Counted from the first letter of the stretch, positions 25,076 to 33,174 are shown. The stretch is DNA of 48,694 nt from an uncultured Collinsella sp. (GCA_934655755.1 CAKUHA010000011.1:1-48694); one strand, 5' to 3'. Numbers and translations: made by a program. Notes: generated from the letters alone by a model not told the origin.

Positions 25076-25705
25076 CTAGATAGCAGATAGGATGTCGGTG
25101 AGGTTGTCGATGATGGTGTCGGCGGCGGACTGGTCCAGGTTGACGCCCTCGTGCGGACGCAAAGCCAAAACACGGGCGCCGGAGCGCTTGCCGGCCTCGA
25201 TGCCCATCGGCGAGTCCTCGATGACCAGGCACTCGGCAGGCTCCACACCCAGCGCCTCCATGGCGCGCAGATAGATCTCGGGATCGGGCTTAAACGCGCT
25301 GCACTCGTGACCGCTGATGGTGTAGTCCAACACGTCCGCGATTCCGGCGATCTCCACCAGCTCGTCGACCAGCTCGCGATAGGACGAGCTCGCGATGGCG
25401 CAGAGCACACCGCGCTCGTGCAGTTCGCGCATCACCGGCTCCGTCTGCTCGTTGAGCAACTCGGCATACGGAACGGGATGGACCGGGCTGTAGACCTGTT
25501 TGTACTCCACACGCAGACGCTCGCGCAGCTCGACATCGTCGGGCACCAACGCCTGCCAAATGGCGGGCTCATTAGACCCCGAAAGATCGGGGATCTCGTC
25601 AAAGTGGAACCCCTTCTCCTCCATAAACGCCACGCGGCGACGATTGTAGAACCACTCGGTATCGACCAGCACGCCGTCCATATCAAACAGCACTGCCTTG
25701 ATCAT
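25076..25705 (-). CDS. HAD-superfamily hydrolase, beta-phosphoglucomutase-like
   Basis: This is a 209-residue cytosolic phosphatase or phosphomutase. All HAD motifs are present: DMDGVLVD (nucleophile Asp, residues 8-15), the Ser pair in AIASSSYRE, the Lys in FKPDPEIY, and IEDSPMGIEAG near residue 175. A helical cap sits between motifs I and II, as in PgmB-like enzymes. The substrate is likely a small phosphosugar. ATG 25705 is chosen over 25711 because AGGAG is then seven bases upstream. It follows the PTS-linked SIS gene but is separated from it by a terminator, so it may have its own promoter. Confidence 0.88.
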   Translation of the reverse strand: MIKAVLFDMDGVLVDTEWFYNRRRVAFMEEKGFHFDEIPDLSGSNEPAIWQALVPDDVELRERLRVEYKQVYSPVHPVPYAELLNEQTEPVMRELHERGVLCAIASSSYRELVDELVEIAGIADVLDYTISGHECSAFKPDPEIYLRAMEALGVEPAECLVIEDSPMGIEAGKRSGARVLALRPHEGVNLDQSAADTIIDNLTDILSAI

Positions 25706-25725
25706 ACGCATCTCCTCTCAAGAGC

Positions 25726-25759
25726 AAAAAGGGGACGGGGCGCAAACCCCATCCCCTTT
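25726..25759 (-). terminator. Terminator after SIS paralogue 2
   Basis: On the minus strand AAAGGGGATGGGG pairs with CCCCGTCCCCTTT around a six-base loop, followed by a T run and GCTC. It separates the PTS/SIS operon from the HAD gene. Confidence 0.85.
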
Positions 25760-25790
25760 CAATCAACCCGTAAGGTTTACTTACTTGTGA

Positions 25791-26774
25791 TTAGTAGGAA
25801 AGCTTCCACATGTAGCGACGCATGGTCAGCGGGTGCTGACGGGCCTCGGCGATCTGGTTGCCGTACTCGCGCATAACGGCGAGGTGCAGCAGCGGGTTGA
25901 AGTAGGTGATGACGCTCGCCGGCACAGCGTCGGCCAGACCGTAGTCCTTGGAGTCAATCAGAGCGACCTTGGCGCCCATGCGCTCAAGGAAGGTGAGGGC
26001 GCGGGCGTCCATCGGACGGGTAGCACCATCGGACATGAAGAAGACGTAGGGCTTACCCTCGGTGGAAACCTCGAACGGGCCGTGGAAGTACTCGCCGGTG
26101 TTGTAGGCGGCGGCGTCGATCCACTGCATCTCGGTGAACAGGAAGGCGGCGTGAGAGTAGGCCATCTTCTCGGAGGCACCGGAAGCCATGAAGTAGATCA
26201 TCTTGTCGTCCTTGAAGTCCTCGGCGAACTTCTTGGCGAGCTTGGTGCAGTGCTGAGCGGCGTTCTCGCACAGGTCGAAGATGTTGGTGAGGCCGGTGAT
26301 CATATCCTCGTAGTGATCATAGCCCTCGGTCTGCTGAAGGATCTCGAGAGCAAGAGCGATGGCGTAGCCAGGCTTCTCGGCCTTGGCGGCATAGTTGGCG
26401 TGGAAGCCATGGACGATGACGTGGTCGGCGTCGACGGTCAGAGCGGAGCCAGCCTTGTTGGTGAGGGAGACGACCGGGCAGTTGTGCTTCTTGGCGGTCT
26501 TGTTGGCCTCGACGGTCTCGGGCGTGGAGCCACCGAGGGAGCAGGTGATCACGAAGGTGTGCTCGTTGACCCAGGAAGGCGTGTCGTAGTTGAACTCGTT
26601 AGCGGTGAAGATCTGAACGTTCAGCTTGTCCGTGTTGTTGGCCAAGAAGTACTTGGCGGGGTACAGGTCGGACATGGAAGCACCGCAGCCGACGAAAGCG
26701 ACGCTGTGGATCTCGTGGTTGGACAGGACGTCAGCGACGATCTGCTTAGGGAGGTTAAGGTCGATCTCGTACAT
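25791..26774 (-). CDS. SIS-domain sugar-amine phosphate deglycase (FrlB-like), paralogue 2
   Basis: This is a 327-residue two-SIS-domain protein. The phosphate loop is CSLGGSTPETVEAN, and the catalytic block reads EMQW, then GEYFHGPFE, as in FrlB-type deglycases. It is the last gene of the EIIAB-EIIC-EIID operon, as in the Salmonella gfr locus, where a mannose-family PTS is followed by deglycases for glucoselysine and fructoselysine phosphates. The best guess is a deglycase for the PTS product. ATG 26774 is preferred because AAAGGA then lies nine bases away; ATG 26783 is too close to it. Three hairpins fill the 192-base gap from EIID. Confidence 0.88.
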   Translation of the reverse strand: MYEIDLNLPKQIVADVLSNHEIHSVAFVGCGASMSDLYPAKYFLANNTDKLNVQIFTANEFNYDTPSWVNEHTFVITCSLGGSTPETVEANKTAKKHNCPVVSLTNKAGSALTVDADHVIVHGFHANYAAKAEKPGYAIALALEILQQTEGYDHYEDMITGLTNIFDLCENAAQHCTKLAKKFAEDFKDDKMIYFMASGASEKMAYSHAAFLFTEMQWIDAAAYNTGEYFHGPFEVSTEGKPYVFFMSDGATRPMDARALTFLERMGAKVALIDSKDYGLADAVPASVITYFNPLLHLAVMREYGNQIAEARQHPLTMRRYMWKLSY

Positions 26775-26840
26775 CTGACACATTCCTTTCGATTTTTTGC
26801 GGCGCCACATTGCCGGGCGCTCGCAGGGTTACTGAGGTTA

Positions 26841-26939
26841 GGACCGAGTCGCCGGTCCGTTGAGGATGTGACATAAGGGACGGCCCCTTTGTCACGTTTG
26901 GGGATGGGAACCTGCCTGGGGTATGGGCTGCCAGGCAGG
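26841..26939 (-). promoter_or_regulatory. Three successive intercistronic hairpins between EIID and SIS2
   Basis: CCTGCCTGG/CCAGGCAGG (26911-26939, nine perfect pairs), GTGACATAAGGG/CCCCTTTGTCAC (26868-26895) and GGACCG/CGGTCC (26841-26858) lie in a row. None is followed by a T run on the minus strand. They could be RNA-stabilising or processing sites that set different levels of PTS and deglycase. Confidence 0.55.
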
Positions 26940-26966
26940 CCCCCGGGGGAAAGCGCTAGGTCGCGA

Positions 26967-27800
26967 CTAGGCCAGGATGCCGGCCGCGGAGAGGGCGATG
27001 CCGCCCACGATGGCGATCACGAGAAGCCAACCGGTGTTGACGTTCTTCTTGATGAGCGCATACATAAGGCCGGTGAGGCCGAGGGAGATCATCTGGGGCA
27101 TCATGCCGTCCAGGATGTCCTGGATAACGACGGTGCCGTCAGCGAACTGCAGCGGGGTGGTGGCGCCGATCAGCGTAGCGATCATGCCGCCCACGGACAT
27201 AAGGCCCACGATGCCGCAGACATACATGAGCTTCTCCATGAGGTCGCCGCCCTGGAGCTTGCTCAGGTACTGGTGGCCGCCCTGGTAGCCCATCTTGGCG
27301 GCGAACCAGGTGATCAGCACGGAGGGGACGATGGAGATGAGCATGGCCAGGATCGGACCCATGATGGAGCCCTGCTGAGCCAGCTGGACGCCCAGACCAA
27401 AGGCGATAACGCGGATGGTGCCCTGGAAGAAGGAGTCACCGATACCGGAAAGCGGGCCCATGAGGGAGGTCTTGACCGCGTTGATCGAATCGGGGTCGAA
27501 GTTCTCGGGATCCTTGGCGTACTCCTCCTCCATGGAGGCGGCGAGGCCCAGGACGAAAGCGCTCGTCTGCGGGGTGCAGTTGTAGAACGCCATGTGACGG
27601 TGGTAAGCCTCTTTCTTAGCAGCAAGCTGCTTGGGGTCGGACTCGTCCGGATAGAGGCGGTCGAGCGTGGGAACCATGCCGTAGAGGAAGCCCATGTTCA
27701 TCTGACGCTCGTAGTTCCAAGAGGCCTGGATGGCCCAGGAGCGCCAGAAGAACTGGCTGACCTTCTTGTTCAGGGACACGTCCTTGGTTGCGGTTGCCAT
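26967..27800 (-). CDS. PTS mannose/fructose/sorbose-family EIID component
   Basis: This is a 277-residue membrane subunit of a mannose-class PTS permease. The N-terminus (FFWRSWAIQASWNYERQMNM) and the block MGPLSGIGDSFFQGTIRVIA are family signatures, and several hydrophobic helices fill the C-terminal half. It pairs with EIIC to form the sugar channel. The ATG at 27800 follows AAGGAGG at a good distance, and the gene begins 13 bases after EIIC. It is the third gene of the EIIAB-EIIC-EIID-SIS operon. Confidence 0.95.
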   Translation of the reverse strand: MATATKDVSLNKKVSQFFWRSWAIQASWNYERQMNMGFLYGMVPTLDRLYPDESDPKQLAAKKEAYHRHMAFYNCTPQTSAFVLGLAASMEEEYAKDPENFDPDSINAVKTSLMGPLSGIGDSFFQGTIRVIAFGLGVQLAQQGSIMGPILAMLISIVPSVLITWFAAKMGYQGGHQYLSKLQGGDLMEKLMYVCGIVGLMSVGGMIATLIGATTPLQFADGTVVIQDILDGMMPQMISLGLTGLMYALIKKNVNTGWLLVIAIVGGIALSAAGILA

Positions 27801-27813
27801 AGTGTGTTCCTCC

Positions 27814-28608
27814 TTAGTCTTCGTCGTCTTCGAGCGGATCGTAGTCGGAATCGACACCGGCGGTTGCATGGGAACCGTTGAACTTGAAGCCCATGAAGAC
27901 GATAGCCAGGCACACACCGATCAGAGCGACCGCGATGACGGACAGGTTGAGGTAAGCGGCGAGCAGGAAACCGATGAACAGGAACGGGGTCATGCCCTTC
28001 TTGATCATCATGGTGAGCAGCAGGGCCAAGCCGTAGGCAGTCATGATCTTGGTCGAGACGTTCAGACCAGTGGACAGCCACTCGGGAACCATGTTGACGA
28101 TGGCCTGGACCAGGTCGGTACCGACAAAGACGGCCAGGAAGATCGGCAGGAAGTACATGATGGCGTACAGACCGGAGCCGGCGCAGATGTGCATACGGTA
28201 GGCGGTCTTGAACTTGCCGTTATCGATCGCGCTATCGGCCACATGGGTGAGGGCGGCGATGATGGAACGGAAGACGATGCCGAGGAGCTGACCCAGGACG
28301 GCGACCGGGATGGCGATCGTCATGGCGGTCTCGGCGGAAGCGCCGGTCAGGCAAGCGAAGGCGGAAGCCACGATGCCGCCCAGAACCATATCGGGCGGAA
28401 CGGCAGCGCCGACCGACACGAGGCCCATGGAAACGAGCTCGACGGCAGCACCGACGGCGAGGCCAGTGGGCACATCGCCCAGCAGCAGACCGACGATCGT
28501 AGCGCCAACGAGGGGCTGCTCGAAGTTAAGACGACCGAGCAGGCGGGAGTCCCACATGCAGAACACGCCGACGAGGCCGACGAGCACCGCACTGATGAAC
28601 GTATTCAT
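27814..28608 (-). CDS. PTS mannose/fructose/sorbose-family EIIC component
   Basis: This is a 264-residue polytopic membrane protein. EIIC-Man features include FEQPLVGATIVGLLLGD near the N-terminus and the hydrophobic GAAVPPDMVLGGIVASAFA block. The ATG at 28608 follows AAAGGAG. The gap to EIIAB is 36 bases and holds a small hairpin CCAGGC-TTTT-GCCTG. With EIID it forms the membrane channel for the sugar. Confidence 0.95.
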   Translation of the reverse strand: MNTFISAVLVGLVGVFCMWDSRLLGRLNFEQPLVGATIVGLLLGDVPTGLAVGAAVELVSMGLVSVGAAVPPDMVLGGIVASAFACLTGASAETAMTIAIPVAVLGQLLGIVFRSIIAALTHVADSAIDNGKFKTAYRMHICAGSGLYAIMYFLPIFLAVFVGTDLVQAIVNMVPEWLSTGLNVSTKIMTAYGLALLLTMMIKKGMTPFLFIGFLLAAYLNLSVIAVALIGVCLAIVFMGFKFNGSHATAGVDSDYDPLEDDED

Positions 28609-28644
28609 ACCCTTCTCCTTTCAGTCAGGCAAAAGCCTGGTTGA

Positions 28645-29568
28645 TTACAGCTTGGCGTCGATGTCGACGCTCTGATACGTGGGGGTCTGCTGAACGTAGA
28701 GCTTGATGCCCATGTCGAGCAGCTGGTTGACGTCAGCCTTCTGGGTGGCGTCGAAGAAGACGGAGCTGTCCTTGCCGCCGATCTGATCGGCACCGTCGTG
28801 GTTGGCGGTGGCGCCCAGGTTGATGGCATCGAGCTTGTAGCCCTGGCAGAACTGCAGCATCTCGGCGGTGTTGCCAAAGATGAACATGACGCGCTCGCCG
28901 AGGGTGTTGAGCTTGTCCATCTTGGCGAGGGCACGCTCGACGGTGAAGACGTTCAGGCGCACGCCCTGGGGCTTGGCCAGCTTAAGAGCGCCCTTCTTGA
29001 TGTCATCGTTGGCGGCGGAGTTGTCGACGACGATGATGCGCTCGGCCTGGACCTTGGTGGTCCAAGTAAAGACGACCTGGCCGTGCAGCAGACGGTAGTC
29101 AAGACGTGCGAGGACGATCTTGGCGGGACCGGCGTTGTGGCGGGCGGCCTTGGCCTTCTTGACGGGGGCTGCGGCGACCTCGACCGGGGCGTTGGGGTTG
29201 GTCAGACCCGTGCGGGCCTCGTTGATGAGGGCCGCGAGCTCGGCGCCCTTGACGGGGGCGGGGCTCATAGCGAGCGTGAGCGCCAGCGGGATGTTGAAAC
29301 CGCTGACAACCGTGAACTTCGTGCCGTTCTTGGAAAGCTCGACCATGTTGTTGTTGACCGAGCTACCGAGCATATCGGTTAGCACATACACGGTGTCGTC
29401 CGCGTTGAACGTGGCGATCATAGCCTCAACCTTATTGGTGATGGGCTCCTTGTCGTCACGAGCAAGCGACACGACGTGGACGTTCGACACGTCGCCGAGA
29501 ACCATCTCGAGCGTGTCTTTGGCGCCTGCGGCCAGGCCGCCATGAGATGCGAGAATGATCTGATTCAT
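28645..29568 (-). CDS. PTS mannose-family EIIAB fusion protein
   Basis: This 307-residue cytoplasmic phosphocarrier has two domains. EIIA (residues 1-120) has the phosphoryl acceptor His9 in LASHGGLA. An Ala/Pro/Lys linker (about 125-148) joins it to EIIB, whose acceptor is His162 in LDYRLLHGQVVFTW. It accepts phosphate from HPr and passes it to the incoming sugar. The start follows AGGAGG, and it is the first gene of the operon. The upstream region carries TATACT and TATAAT boxes and an ACGT-N5-ACGT palindrome, consistent with control by GntR2. Confidence 0.96.
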   Translation of the reverse strand: MNQIILASHGGLAAGAKDTLEMVLGDVSNVHVVSLARDDKEPITNKVEAMIATFNADDTVYVLTDMLGSSVNNNMVELSKNGTKFTVVSGFNIPLALTLAMSPAPVKGAELAALINEARTGLTNPNAPVEVAAAPVKKAKAARHNAGPAKIVLARLDYRLLHGQVVFTWTTKVQAERIIVVDNSAANDDIKKGALKLAKPQGVRLNVFTVERALAKMDKLNTLGERVMFIFGNTAEMLQFCQGYKLDAINLGATANHDGADQIGGKDSSVFFDATQKADVNQLLDMGIKLYVQQTPTYQSVDIDAKL

Positions 29569-29599
29569 CTTGCCTCCTCCTTTTCGTTATGGTCATTAT

Positions 29600-29614
29600 A
29601 ACGTCTTATACGTT
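29600..29614 (-). promoter_or_regulatory. PTS operon operator (AACGT-N5-ACGTT palindrome)
   Basis: AACGTCTTATACGTT is an inverted repeat with a five-base spacer. A TATAAT box overlaps its downstream side on the minus strand, and TATACT lies further upstream near 29632. The palindrome would overlap the promoter, fitting repression. TATAACGTCTT is shared with the region before GntR2. Confidence 0.55.
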
Positions 29615-29750
29615 GCTTATATTGCTAATTAGTATAAAGACCGTTCGCGGGTGAAAATCGACCGTTGACGGGTTTAACGTACTCGAAACGTTGGTGTTGG
29701 GTAGGTCGGCACCGACTAAAAACCGCTGCTCAGGCGCTATACCACGCCCC

Positions 29751-30833
29751 CTATCGCACGAAGTACCAGGGGCTTTCCTGAACGGTGGGCTCCAGCGCGA
29801 TGCCCGTGCGTTCCTTGAACAGATCCATGTCCTGCGATTTCTCGGTCCACCACGCGTTGGGCTTAAAGGTCATGCTCTCGACAATACGTTTGACAATGAC
29901 GCTGTTACGCAGCTTGGAGAAGTCGGTGTTCATGATCAGGATGGACATGAGCACCAGCACGATGCCCAGGACCTTGACGGCGCCGGCGGACTCGGCATAG
30001 ATGCCAATACCCACCAGGACGGTCGCCACGGTTTCGAACGAAGCCACGACCGGCACCTTCGACGTCTCTAGGTCCATAGAAAGGCCCTGCATATAGAAGA
30101 TGTATGCAAGGGCAGTAGGGATAAAGCCAAAGCCTACAAACAGCAAGATAAGCTGCGGGGACATTGCCGCGGTCACATCGGACCATGGAGCCGAAAGGGC
30201 CGCCATAAAGCATCCGCCAAAGACAAAGCCCCAAAACGTGACAGCCAGCGGATGCAGCGTCTTGGTGGCCATGCGGCTAAACACCGCCAGCAATGCGCCG
30301 CACAGTCCGGCGATAACGCCCGAAGCAACACCCCATACAGAGAAATGGAAACCGGACAGGTCGCCACTCGTCACCGCGAGCACGCAGCCAACGATGTTAA
30401 AGACGATGGCAACGAGCTTGTTGGGGGTCACGTCCTCGTGATAGAGCACGCGGCCGAGCGCGACGCCGAACACCGGCGAGGTATAGAGCAGCACCGATGC
30501 CGTGGACATGCCAACTTCGCCCATGCACTCGTAATAGCAGGTGTTGGCGATGGCAAGGCCGACGATACCGACAAGCGCGCAGGGAACAAGCTCTTTAGGG
30601 CTTGCCTTGAAGAGTGCCATGGGACCCGCGGCCTTTCCCTCGCGAGCACCTCCCTGGCAACCCATAAATGCCAAGACCGGGGCCATCAAGATGGCACCCG
30701 ACAACAGGCGAAAGGCCGCCATGCTCTGAGACGAAACGCCGAGGGCCGATATTCCATTGACAAAGATTCCGATGGTGCCCCACATAAGCGCGGCGATCAG
30801 CACCAGCACATAGCCCAGATTGCTTCTCTTCAA
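29751..30833 (-). CDS. DMT-superfamily transporter (EamA type)
   Basis: This is a 360-residue membrane protein with ten predicted helices in two EamA repeats (LVLIAALMWGTIGIFVNG at the start; FVGFGFIPTALAYIFYMQ in the second half). A hydrophilic C-terminal tail of about 65 residues is unusual. It starts with TTG at 30833, supported by GGGGAGG five bases upstream. An ACGT-N5-TCGT motif lies at 30873-30885, close to those before GntR2 and the PTS operon. It may therefore export or import a by-product of the sugar-amine pathway, which is inference. Confidence 0.88.
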   Translation of the reverse strand: MKRSNLGYVLVLIAALMWGTIGIFVNGISALGVSSQSMAAFRLLSGAILMAPVLAFMGCQGGAREGKAAGPMALFKASPKELVPCALVGIVGLAIANTCYYECMGEVGMSTASVLLYTSPVFGVALGRVLYHEDVTPNKLVAIVFNIVGCVLAVTSGDLSGFHFSVWGVASGVIAGLCGALLAVFSRMATKTLHPLAVTFWGFVFGGCFMAALSAPWSDVTAAMSPQLILLFVGFGFIPTALAYIFYMQGLSMDLETSKVPVVASFETVATVLVGIGIYAESAGAVKVLGIVLVLMSILIMNTDFSKLRNSVIVKRIVESMTFKPNAWWTEKSQDMDLFKERTGIALEPTVQESPWYFVR

Positions 30834-30872
30834 CGTAGCCTCCCCGGCTTTGTTGCCAATATGTTTCGTACT

Positions 30873-30885
30873 ACGTTATAGTCGT
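30873..30885. promoter_or_regulatory. ACGT-N5-TCGT candidate operator upstream of the DMT gene
   Basis: ACGTTATAGTCGT matches the ACGT-N5-ACGT motif of GntR2 and the PTS operon with one mismatch. It lies 40 bases upstream of the TTG start and within an AT-rich promoter-like stretch. Confidence 0.45.
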
Positions 30886-30984
30886 TATATACATTTATCA
30901 AGACCGAAATCGGCAAAAGGGAAATGATTCCCAGGAGTGTCCCCAAGTGCCGGCAGAAAAGGAACGTCCCCAAGTGCCAACCCC

Positions 30985-31154
30985 GGCAACGCCGATGTTT
31001 TGGCAACGACAGCGAAAACCCGCCAGAGCGAGCAAGGTGCCTTGAAGCGAGGCGGCATTGACCTTCTGGTCATGCCGCCGAAGCTGAAAGGCAGATTGCC
31101 GCTCTGACGGGTTTGCAGCGTCGACCGGTCCGCCGTTCGGTAGAACGGCGGAAC
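30985..31154 (-). repeat. Structured intergenic element E2 (RNA-like, covarying stems)
   Basis: This 170-base element is co-linear with E1. The outer stem is 15 bp (31016-31030 with 31100-31114, one mismatch or wobble), followed by GCAA/TTGC, the invariant GG/GA loop, TGCCTT/AAGGCA, and GGCGGCAT/ATGCCGCC capped by GACC-TTCT-GGTC. A stop-proximal hairpin CCGCCGTTC/GAACGGCGG replaces the E1 version. Arms differ from E1 on both sides, so pairing is kept. It lies between the SIS3 stop and the DMT start, and is preceded by the AGGAGTGTCCCCAA unit at 30933. Confidence 0.7.
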
Positions 31155-31160
31155 TAATCC

Positions 31161-32153
31161 CTAATAGTCGAGCTTCCACATGTAGCGGCGCGTCATGTAG
31201 TCCTTGTGGGTGACGGCGGAAAGCGCACGCATGTAGACGTTGTTGAGGATCGGGGCGAAGATCAGGTGATTGAAGTACTCGCTCACGCTGTCCTTGATGT
31301 CGTTGAGGCCGAGCTCCTTGGCGTCGAGCTGATAGACGCGCTCGCCACCGTACTGGTTGACGAAGCGGATGCCGCGCTCGTCGTTGCAGCGGCTGCGGCC
31401 GACGCTGATGAGCTGGAACAGCGAGGTACGCTTGTCCAGGATCTCGAAGGGACCGTGGAAGAAGTCGCAGGTGTTGATGGTGCAGGAATCGATCTGCAGC
31501 ATCTCCTGAACGTTGCAGATGCTAAAGACGTAGGCAGCGCCAAAGAGCGGGCCCTGAGCCATGACGTTGATGCAGGGCTTGTCGGCGTTCTGCTCGGCCC
31601 ATTTGGCGGCCAGCGGACGGGTGTACTCGACGGCCTTGCGGTAGATGGGATCGACCAGGTCGAAGGCGGCCATGGCGGTCTCGTACTCGGCATAGCCCTC
31701 GGTCTGCTGCGTGAGCTCCATGGCGATCATGGTCACGACGGCGGAGTTGGTGCGGCCCATGCAGGACTCGTCGACGGCCAGGCTGTCGTACTGGATCTTG
31801 TAGTCGCAGACCTCGGTGAGGCCGGACTCGTCAACATAGATGGCGATGGTACTGGCACCGTGGTCCTTGGCGACCTGAGCGGCGACGATGGTCTCCTTGG
31901 TGCCGCGCATGGACACGACGACGGCCAGGGTGTTCTCGTTGACGTAGGCCGGGGTGGCGTGCACGAACTCGTTGCTGGTGTAGTTGGAGCTCACGACCTG
32001 CGTGGCCTCGTGCTCCATAAAGTACTGGGCAGGATAGTTGCCGCCGTTGGATCCGCCGGCGCCGATCCACACGACGCGCTTGATACCGCCCTTGTCTGCC
32101 TTGTCGGCCAAAACCTGGGATACGACGTCCTTAACCTGTTCCTGAGTGGTCAT
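31161..32153 (-). CDS. SIS-domain protein (FrlB-like), paralogue 3
   Basis: This is a 330-residue two-SIS-domain protein related to paralogues 1 and 2. The phosphate loop is VVSMRGTKETIVAAQ, without the usual Ser-Gly-Asn. The catalytic block is changed: EMLQ replaces EMQW and CDFFHGPFE replaces GEYFHGPFE, so the residue before the aromatic pair is Asp, not Glu. It may act on a different sugar-amine phosphate. The ATG at 32153 has AAAGG twelve bases upstream. It is divergent from GntR3, with three candidate operators between them. Confidence 0.85.
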   Translation of the reverse strand: MTTQEQVKDVVSQVLADKADKGGIKRVVWIGAGGSNGGNYPAQYFMEHEATQVVSSNYTSNEFVHATPAYVNENTLAVVVSMRGTKETIVAAQVAKDHGASTIAIYVDESGLTEVCDYKIQYDSLAVDESCMGRTNSAVVTMIAMELTQQTEGYAEYETAMAAFDLVDPIYRKAVEYTRPLAAKWAEQNADKPCINVMAQGPLFGAAYVFSICNVQEMLQIDSCTINTCDFFHGPFEILDKRTSLFQLISVGRSRCNDERGIRFVNQYGGERVYQLDAKELGLNDIKDSVSEYFNHLIFAPILNNVYMRALSAVTHKDYMTRRYMWKLDY

Positions 32154-32190
32154 CGTGCATCAGCCTTTCTTCTCGTTTGATGCTTATCAC

Positions 32191-32351
32191 AAGCATACAA
32201 GTTACATACATGTTTTGACGATGTCGACTAGTTGTATGCTATATTTGTTTTAGAAATTTTGCTGGCGTGGTTTTCAGAAATCATTTACCAGCGGTTTTGT
32301 TGTCTGATTGAATACATGCTTTCTTTGGCAAGCATACAAGTTAGGTACAGG
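32191..32351. promoter_or_regulatory. Three GCATACAA-type operators in the SIS3-GntR3 divergent region
   Basis: AGCATACAAGTTACATACA lies at 32192-32210, and AGCATACAAGTTAGGTACA at 32331-32349, ending ten bases before the GntR3 ATG. An inverted copy (AGCATACAACTA on the minus strand) lies at 32229-32240. The last site overlaps the GntR3 leader, suggesting autorepression. Confidence 0.6.
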
Positions 32352-32359
32352 TTGGTCGC

Positions 32360-33082
32360 ATGAGCACTTCGTCGAAAAAGAACTTGGCCCAATACGCGCG
32401 TCTGGCAGGCACGCTTCGCGACCGCATCGCCGCCGGCATCTACGCACGCGGAGACAAGCTGCCGTCCGAGATGGAGCTCATGGATGAGTCGGGGCTGTCG
32501 CGCAGCACCGTGCGCCATGCACTTAAGGTACTGGTGGATGAGGGCCTGGTGCGCACCGAGCGCGGGCGCGGCGCCTTTGTGGCTGACACGCCCGAGGTGC
32601 ACGAAAACAACCTGGTGTTCTCGAGCTACACGGCGCAAGTTGAGGGTCAAGGCATGAAGCCCACCACGCGCACCGTGGACTCGGGCTTTGCCAGAGCGGC
32701 CGGCAACGTGGCCAAGTTCTTTGATGCCGCCGTGGGCAGCAAGCTCGTCAAGCTCGTCCGCCTGCGCTATCTGGACGACGTGCCGCTCTGCTTGGAGACC
32801 ACGTATCTGCCGCCGAGCTTTGGGTCGCTCATCGACCGCGACATCAACGGGTCGCTCTACGCCACACTGCGCCAGGAGTTTCACCGTGCGCCAGCCCAGG
32901 GTCACAAGACCTTTGAGGTGTGCTATGCCTCGCAAAACGAGGCATTCCTGCTCAATGTTGAGCGCGGGCAGGCGCTGATCCTGATCACCGACTACGTCTA
33001 CGACACCGACGGCCGCCCGCTCCACATCTCCAAGCGCATCCAGAGAACCGACCGAGCTAAATACACCGAGCCCATCGGTTAA
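32360..33082 (+). CDS. GntR-family regulator with UTRA domain (GntR3)
   Basis: This is a 240-residue HutC-type regulator with a winged helix (YARLAGTLRDRIAAGIYARG, LSRSTVRHALKVLVDEGLV, ERGRGAFVAD) and a UTRA domain. It is divergent from SIS paralogue 3 and is the natural candidate to bind the GCATACAA sites in the shared upstream region. ATG 32360 follows AGGTTGG. Pairing of a GntR/UTRA gene with a SIS gene repeats the arrangement at 19-21 kb. It ends at a bidirectional terminator region shared with the GNAT gene. Confidence 0.9.
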   Translation: MSTSSKKNLAQYARLAGTLRDRIAAGIYARGDKLPSEMELMDESGLSRSTVRHALKVLVDEGLVRTERGRGAFVADTPEVHENNLVFSSYTAQVEGQGMKPTTRTVDSGFARAAGNVAKFFDAAVGSKLVKLVRLRYLDDVPLCLETTYLPPSFGSLIDRDINGSLYATLRQEFHRAPAQGHKTFEVCYASQNEAFLLNVERGQALILITDYVYDTDGRPLHISKRIQRTDRAKYTEPIG

Positions 33083-33128
33083 CCTGCCAAAAAGGGACAG
33101 GTTTATTTTGGTCGGTTTTATCTGGGGT
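33081..33128. repeat. CCTGCCAAAA hairpin repeat, copy 2 (inverted)
   Basis: This is the reverse-oriented copy of the 15977 and 33221 units. It contains CCTGCCAAAAAGGGACAGG and GGTTTTATCTGGG and begins right at the GntR3 stop codon. Confidence 0.7.
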
Positions 33129-33174
33129 TTTGTTAAACCCGCAGGTCAAACCAATCAAACGGACGCACCAACAT

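Noticed and set aside
30985..31114. Using the single mismatch in the outer stem of E2 to infer the transcribed strand
   Set aside because: In E2 it becomes a G-U pair only on the minus strand, but the comparable position in E3 becomes G-U only on the plus strand, so the evidence conflicts.
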